In this document: positions 54,886 to 60,000 of the stretch, piece after piece
How positions within the stretch are numbered: the first letter of the stretch is position 1
How the letters are laid out: each line of letters begins with the position of its first letter
DNA from: Polytrichum commune
Lineage: Eukaryota > Streptophyta > Polytrichopsida > Polytrichales > Polytrichaceae
Assembly: GCA_950295325.1 (NCBI GenBank)
Contig: OX485804.1
Span: 5,892,001-5,952,000 of the forward strand
Direction: 5' to 3'
DNA: 60,000 nucleotides
Notes under the pieces: model-generated
What the model was told of the DNA's origin: nothing
The model's input: only the letters and a program-made list of their open reading frames with translations
Database searches by the model: none
Program-made: the position numbers and the translations under genes

Positions 54886-57130
54886 TTTCATTTGTAGCAT
54901 CAAAAAGAATTGTGTATTTTTCGCGTCGCATTTTAGTATTACAACATGCAAATAAACATCAAGGTCAAATGACCACTTATTGCTTATGAAATCCAAACAA
55001 ATTGAAAGCATAGGCACCCATAGATTTGAGTGGACCAAACATTTTGTGTCGTGAATATTATTTAGTTTCGACAAAATGTGGTTTTTAAAAGAAATCTAGG
55101 CATGTTGTAGTTCACATTCAACGATCATGGCATGTATTTGGAATCATGGACCACATTGTTTTGTTTGGTTTTGGTAGGAAGGAATGGAGGGAGGTGACAA
55201 TACAACAAGATTCCATCTATTTAAGGGATGAGAGTGGCAAATTTCCTTGAGAATACAATTCCAAGGTGATGAATTCACTATTACGTAGGAATATGCATGT
55301 ATTTGGATGAACATATGTATACTCTCTCAAGCATGTAACCGGCTTTACCACTTGAAAACTACATTCCTTTGTAGTTTCATAATTTACAACTGATGGCATG
55401 TTCATAAGTAGGTAAGTTTGCAAACGGCTTTTGGTGAGTTTGTGATTGGAATGTTGGTCTCCCAATGTGTCTTTTGCATTTTGAGACCCATGTCCACGGG
55501 TAGATCACTTAGTGCATTTTAAAAACGACATGCGGCATAATATAGAGAGGATTAAAATCATTTGAAATAAAAATTATAAAGGAATTCCAAATAATGAAGG
55601 GGCCATTAAATGTAGACAATCCCATTATAAGTAAGTTAGATGGACATAAAACGTGGGCCATTATTTTTTGTAAAATTAATATAGGGGCTGAAGATAAGGA
55701 TCCTAGAAGGTATGTTTAGTATGGTATGTAAATGGGTTTAGGACTCACGGGGATGGATGATAATTGGGATTTCCGTCTGTCCAAAAATGGATGAAAAGGG
55801 AACGCGCCGTTGTTGGGGTCGTCTTCCCCACGCCCGTTTATTACTTAAAAGGAATATAGAGTACAAAAAATTGCAGTGACTTGGACAATATAAGTAATGG
55901 AAGGGTGCAAACAAATGGGCCATTTTTGAAATTTAAGTAATTATAGGGAGGATTTAATTCAACCCTTGAAGGTAAATAGCCCCAAAACAAAAAACCCCCA
56001 GCCTCACGTGGTGCACAAAAATGCCTTAGAGTGATCTACCCGTGGACCCATGACACTAATAATGTTGGGAACACAAAGGTGTGTAATGGCATGCTTCTAT
56101 TGAGTTGCAAAAATGGGACAATGGTGTGACATTGGTACCATCGGGCTAAAGGTTTATGGTGTCTACATAAACTCATCCATTGCGTAAGTGAAAACGCAAT
56201 GAATTATATTATAACATGTGTATGAATATTTGAGGATAATTTGATTTTGAAAATGGCATCAAAGATCTCAAATTAGTGTGATAGAGTCTAGTTGGAATGA
56301 ATCAACCCTCGTTATTATAGGGGAGTTGTTTTTGCTAGATCCCTTCATCCATGATGGATGCGTTTACATAGATGCCACGAATGTCAAGCCAATATCATCG
56401 TCCCGTAGTACGTAAAAGTCAAGTTTTTTTCTTTCTATAAGGTGTTTGTAGATGGGTTTGAGAGGTTTCCACTTTGTGACATGTGTATTGCAAGGTGAAA
56501 GGCGGTCAAGGATTGATGGTGTCTAAATACACTCATCCATTATGAAGGTGAAAATGTAGTGTATCGTTATAAAGCATGAAAATAACAATTCGCTTCGAAA
56601 ATGACTATTTGCTTATTGGCTCCAAAAAATGCCATCACATACCTTGAATTAGTCTAGTAGCATCCAATTTTAGTGAATCGGTTCTTAACATGCAAGGGAT
56701 TTGTTTCTACTATTACCCCTTCATCCACAATGGATAAATTCACATGTGTGACATGGACCCCAACTTGTGTATAGGGGTAGGAAAGTGAAATAAGTTGCAA
56801 TTTATGAAGTAAAAATTGTGTTGTGAGAGGTGTTATTCAAAAAATCAAATCAACGGACACCTATATTTGAGTGGTGCATAATTAGACGTGTATCTAAGAG
56901 TATACATCACAAAGACACATATTCAAAAGAGATTGGAGTATGTACTCAAATTTTATTAATTGTTATACACTCAATGAGCAACACAATTTGAAAGGGGGGA
57001 GGGTAATGGATTCATCAAGGAATCACCACACATGCATGTTTGACAACAACCATCACTAAATTAATGGAGGCCTGATTCTCAATCAACTTTAGTTTATATT
57101 TAATCGTAGATATGCTAACCTGACGTGTAT
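54886..57130. other. Gene-free stretch
   Basis: No supported gene. Two loosely related blocks occur near 56090-56470 and 56460-56760 (both with GGTGTCTA...ACTCATCCATT and ATGGAT), and an inverted copy of the dispersed repeat seen at 11590 lies at 56843-57000. Confidence 0.5.
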
Positions 57131-57131
57131 T

Positions 57132-57420
57132 TCATAAATAAATAAATAAATAAATAACCAACGTTGGGCAATCTGACATGAATTTGAGCTCGCTGGCCCT
57201 ATCCTGCTCAAGAATCCTCTTGGTGTAGGGTGGGGTTTATTGCCTACCTTGTGGTGGGTGGGCTCTTGGCTTCTTACTTACCTAGCTAGTTTTTTCATCA
57301 AGTAGAGAGAGAGGCTTTCACAGCAGGAACCGAACCGCCAACCACTCCGTTCGAAAAATGGGTACCTCTCCACTACCACCTGGTAGTTAATTAGGGTCAT
57401 CTCAGACCACATGTATTTCA
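57132..57420 (-). mobile_element. tRNA-derived SINE, family S, copy 2
   Basis: Near full length on the minus strand. The B-box GGTTCGGTTCC is at 57336-57326, the body matches copy 1 (GTGGTGGGTGGGCTCTTGGCT on the plus strand, 57251 onward), and the tail is (AAAT)n on the plus strand (57134-57159). Confidence 0.85.
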
Positions 57421-58509
57421 TATTGTAAAAACGATCAATAAAAGTTGAAGAACAATAACAACTAATTGAATAAGACCAATATACCTTAGATTTTTCTAAT
57501 AACACCAAAACTCCATTTGCACTTTGCACTTTGCAACAACAATGCATCCTAGTGCCAACAATTTTATTTTATTTTATTTTATTAAACAACAACAACAATA
57601 ATAATGCATCCTAAGGGGTTCAATTCACACCTAGACCCCGTCCGTGATATTGCATCCATATTTCATCACATTTGATTGCAAAGAGGAAAGTGAAAAATGT
57701 GTTATGTACGAAGCATGATAGCGACAAATCAATGAACGTGGTTCTTGTATTGGAATCTAAGTCATTCATACAAAGTCTAAATCTTCATGTAAATTGTGTT
57801 ATGTATATGTCTGCTTCTTTCCAAATTTTATTCATTCTATAGAGAAATGTAGATAGTGACAACGCTTTTGAGATTAAAGTTATGAATGTTCAAGAAAATG
57901 TTGCGGTCTAAGTTGGGTTTACACTTAAGTCAAGGCACATGCTATTGTTTGACGATGAAAGGTCTGCTTGATAGCAAACATGGCCAGAGTACATATTATT
58001 TTCCCAAGCTCCTAGCAACTTATTTCTTGACCACCTCTTTGAAGTAAGCCTAACAAGATTATGAGAGACCATAACGCCTTGAATCTCATAATTGTCGATT
58101 TAGTGTATGTGATAGATCACATGGTTCACATTGCTAGGTCTATGACTATACACGACCCCATCCTATGGTCTCTCTTGACCTATTTACATTGAGATTCAAG
58201 ACCTTGCAAAGTAGCACTAAGTTTCTCTATATATAGAGAGAGAATCCAATTGGTATTTTTATGGTCTTGGTGTAATCCAACCCGTAAAGGTCAAGAAGGT
58301 TTATTTATTTATATTTTAATCTAGGTAGTCACTATTCCCCAACCACACTAGCATAGACATTTACAATATTATTTTTGATAATAACATATGGACAACTGCA
58401 ATTTTGCATGGATGATCTTATGTTTACACATATGCCATCCACAAATCAAATCCACCATAAGAAGCACATATTTTCTTTAATGAGTTGTTGTCTTGGACTA
58501 GAATTTTTA
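57421..58509. other. Gene-free stretch
   Basis: No supported gene. A (TTTTA)n microsatellite lies at 57562-57584. A possible fragment of MITE family A lies near 58028-58120. Confidence 0.45.
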
Positions 58510-58690
58510 AGGACTTTTCTTTTCTTTTCTTTTTCTTGAACATAGATGGCCTTTGACCACTTGACTAGTTTTCTGTCAAGTGTAGAGAGGATTTCACGGT
58601 TGGGAATCGAACCGCCAACAACTCCGTTTGGTTTGGGTGCCTCTCCATTATCATCCAGTGGTTTAAGGTCATCTCAGATCATTTTTAAGG
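58510..58690 (-). mobile_element. tRNA-derived SINE, family S, copy 3 (truncated)
   Basis: Minus-strand copy of the SINE head with an exact consensus B-box, GGTTCGATTCC (58613-58603). The 3' body of copies 1 and 2 is missing and a CTTTT-rich tract follows. Confidence 0.75.
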
Positions 58691-58758
58691 CGATTTTGAG
58701 GAGATTTCACTTTTAGTTTAGAGGGCTTAAACCATGCATAAGCCTACCATGGTCTATG

Positions 58759-58878
58759 CACTACAACAAAACACATGTTTTATGACTACAATTTATGATT
58801 GCACTCAGTCATAAATCCCAAAATATGACTGAGTGCAATCATAAATTGTAGTCATAAAACATGCGTTTTGTTGTAGTG
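58759..58878. mobile_element. CACTA-type foldback MITE (120 bp) with 55-bp arms
   Basis: Left arm 58759-58813 and right arm 58824-58878 are reverse complements with a single mismatch, separated by 10 bp. The ends are CACTACAACAAAA and its complement, the terminal signature of CACTA (En/Spm) transposons. ATG is duplicated on both sides (58756-58758 and 58879-58881), the 3-bp target duplication of that superfamily. No transposase. Confidence 0.96.
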
Positions 58879-59880
58879 ATGGTTTGCAATTTGCAGGGCC
58901 CTAATGCCCCTTTCCCACATGACGTTACCTAAGACTAAAAGTATTTCCTAAAAACCGGGTAAAGCTCCCTCAGTTATAACGGAGGCATCTGGCTATCGTA
59001 ATGCACCTACAAGAACTTGCTCCAAAGATTTTTTTAGTAGGTTTTATTTAAGTAGCTTTCACACATGTTCATGGTTTCATCTACCAAGCAATGAATGTTG
59101 GGTAGTTTTTTGTCCCATCCCCAAATGCTTTACTACTCATCTATCTTACCATCGGTTTTTGTTAGTGAAGCTCCTTGTGCCCTCGTAGCTAAGACTGAAA
59201 AACAACCAATCACAAGGGTAGGAAGTGACACTTTTAAAGGTCCTACATTCTTACCTCATGTTTAGGTACCAATGGGAGGGTCGGTGCTTGAGGCTTAAAA
59301 CCTCCACTGTTAAACCATGCCACATCATTTGCCAACTAGGCTTTGCAGTAGATAATGTCGATGGTGTGAAGGCCGAGTTGTTAGAATCAACTTTTAGTCT
59401 TAGCTAAAGTCAGGCGGGGAGAGGGCATAAGATGACTTTCACAAACCAAATGGGCCGGTTGGCCACCCGAATGGGAGGACGTTAAGTACCCCCCACGAAC
59501 TTTTCGGGGGGGGGGGGGGGGATTATTCTGTCCGGGGGCAACCCCCGACATTTTTTCTGCACCCGCCCGAAAACTGTTGCCCGCCCGCCCGATTTCCAAA
59601 AAACTAGTGTACTTGCATTTTCGAAGACTACTCGTCCACAAATCCCATATTGAGTGCACTTCATTTTCAAGGTCTCAAATCCAATATATATGTTCACTTC
59701 CATTGAGTAAATTAGCAATTGACTAGATTTCATTTTCAAAGTGAAACCGTCAATAAAGCATGTAATTAACTTGGAAGTCAAAAATATTACAAAATCCCCA
59801 TTACCACTGAGGTTATAATTTTTGTTACTTACAATTGAAAGGGACTTTGTCATTCTAAAATGAAACTAAAATTTATGATT

Positions 59881-59914
<34 letters not shown>

Positions 59915-60000
59915 ATAACAATATAATACTTAATATATACTTAATACCTTCTACAATCACAAAGTTTTCATACGCATTTAAACTAGTTAAGTAAGATTGA
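58879..60000. other. Gene-free right flank
   Basis: No supported gene. It holds a sharply GC-rich patch with a long G run (59465-59600) and a (TA)n microsatellite (59884-59911). The minus-strand frames across the patch are artefacts of its composition. Confidence 0.5.

Noticed and set aside
59387-59853. Minus-strand frames across the GC-rich patch
   Set aside because: The Pro/Gly runs come from the G homopolymer, and two frames overlap with unrelated content.

Overview
The window looks like nuclear DNA of a land plant, most likely a non-seed plant (moss, liverwort, lycophyte or fern grade); I cannot name the species. The reasons are five spliced genes from plant families (calmodulin-like protein, SCL-type SR splicing factor, LEA_2/NHL membrane protein, a conserved coiled-coil protein, and an SLC4/HCO3-transporter unlike seed-plant BOR proteins), a telo-box at the SR promoter, and many short non-autonomous DNA transposons, SINEs and decayed LINE pieces. 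No bacterial, organellar or viral gene, and no tRNA or rRNA gene, was found.

Layout. 1-2.1 kb: gene-free with small tandem repeats. 2.1-3.9 kb (+): intronless calmodulin-like gene. 5.7-8.2 kb (-): four-exon coiled-coil gene. 8.5-11.9 kb: transposon-rich gap (Harbinger-like MITE, tRNA-derived SINE). 12.05-21.3 kb (-): SLC4-type anion transporter, 15 coding exons whose phases all join, with MITEs and foldbacks in its introns. 22-28.7 kb: repeat-filled gap with a dated hAT-like insertion and two Harbinger-like MITEs. 28.8-34 kb (+): SR splicing factor, eight coding exons. 34-40.2 kb: MITEs and a dead LINE reverse transcriptase. 40.3-45.5 kb (-): LEA_2/NHL gene, three exons separated by two introns of about 2.2-2.3 kb made mostly of tandem repeats. 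45.6-47.6 kb: degenerate repeats upstream of it. 48-60 kb: repeats only, including a SINE family and a near-perfect CACTA foldback.

The genes do not form a pathway. What links them is a structural habit. In three of the five genes the intronic tandem repeats carry copies of the neighbouring exon-intron junction (donor or acceptor plus exon edge). This is clearest in the LEA_2 gene, where three of its four splice junctions are duplicated into the introns. The second main point is the SLC4 transporter itself, which differs from plant borate exporters and may carry a plastid-type N-terminus. All exon models were read by eye from splice sites, phase and protein similarity; transcript support is not available here.
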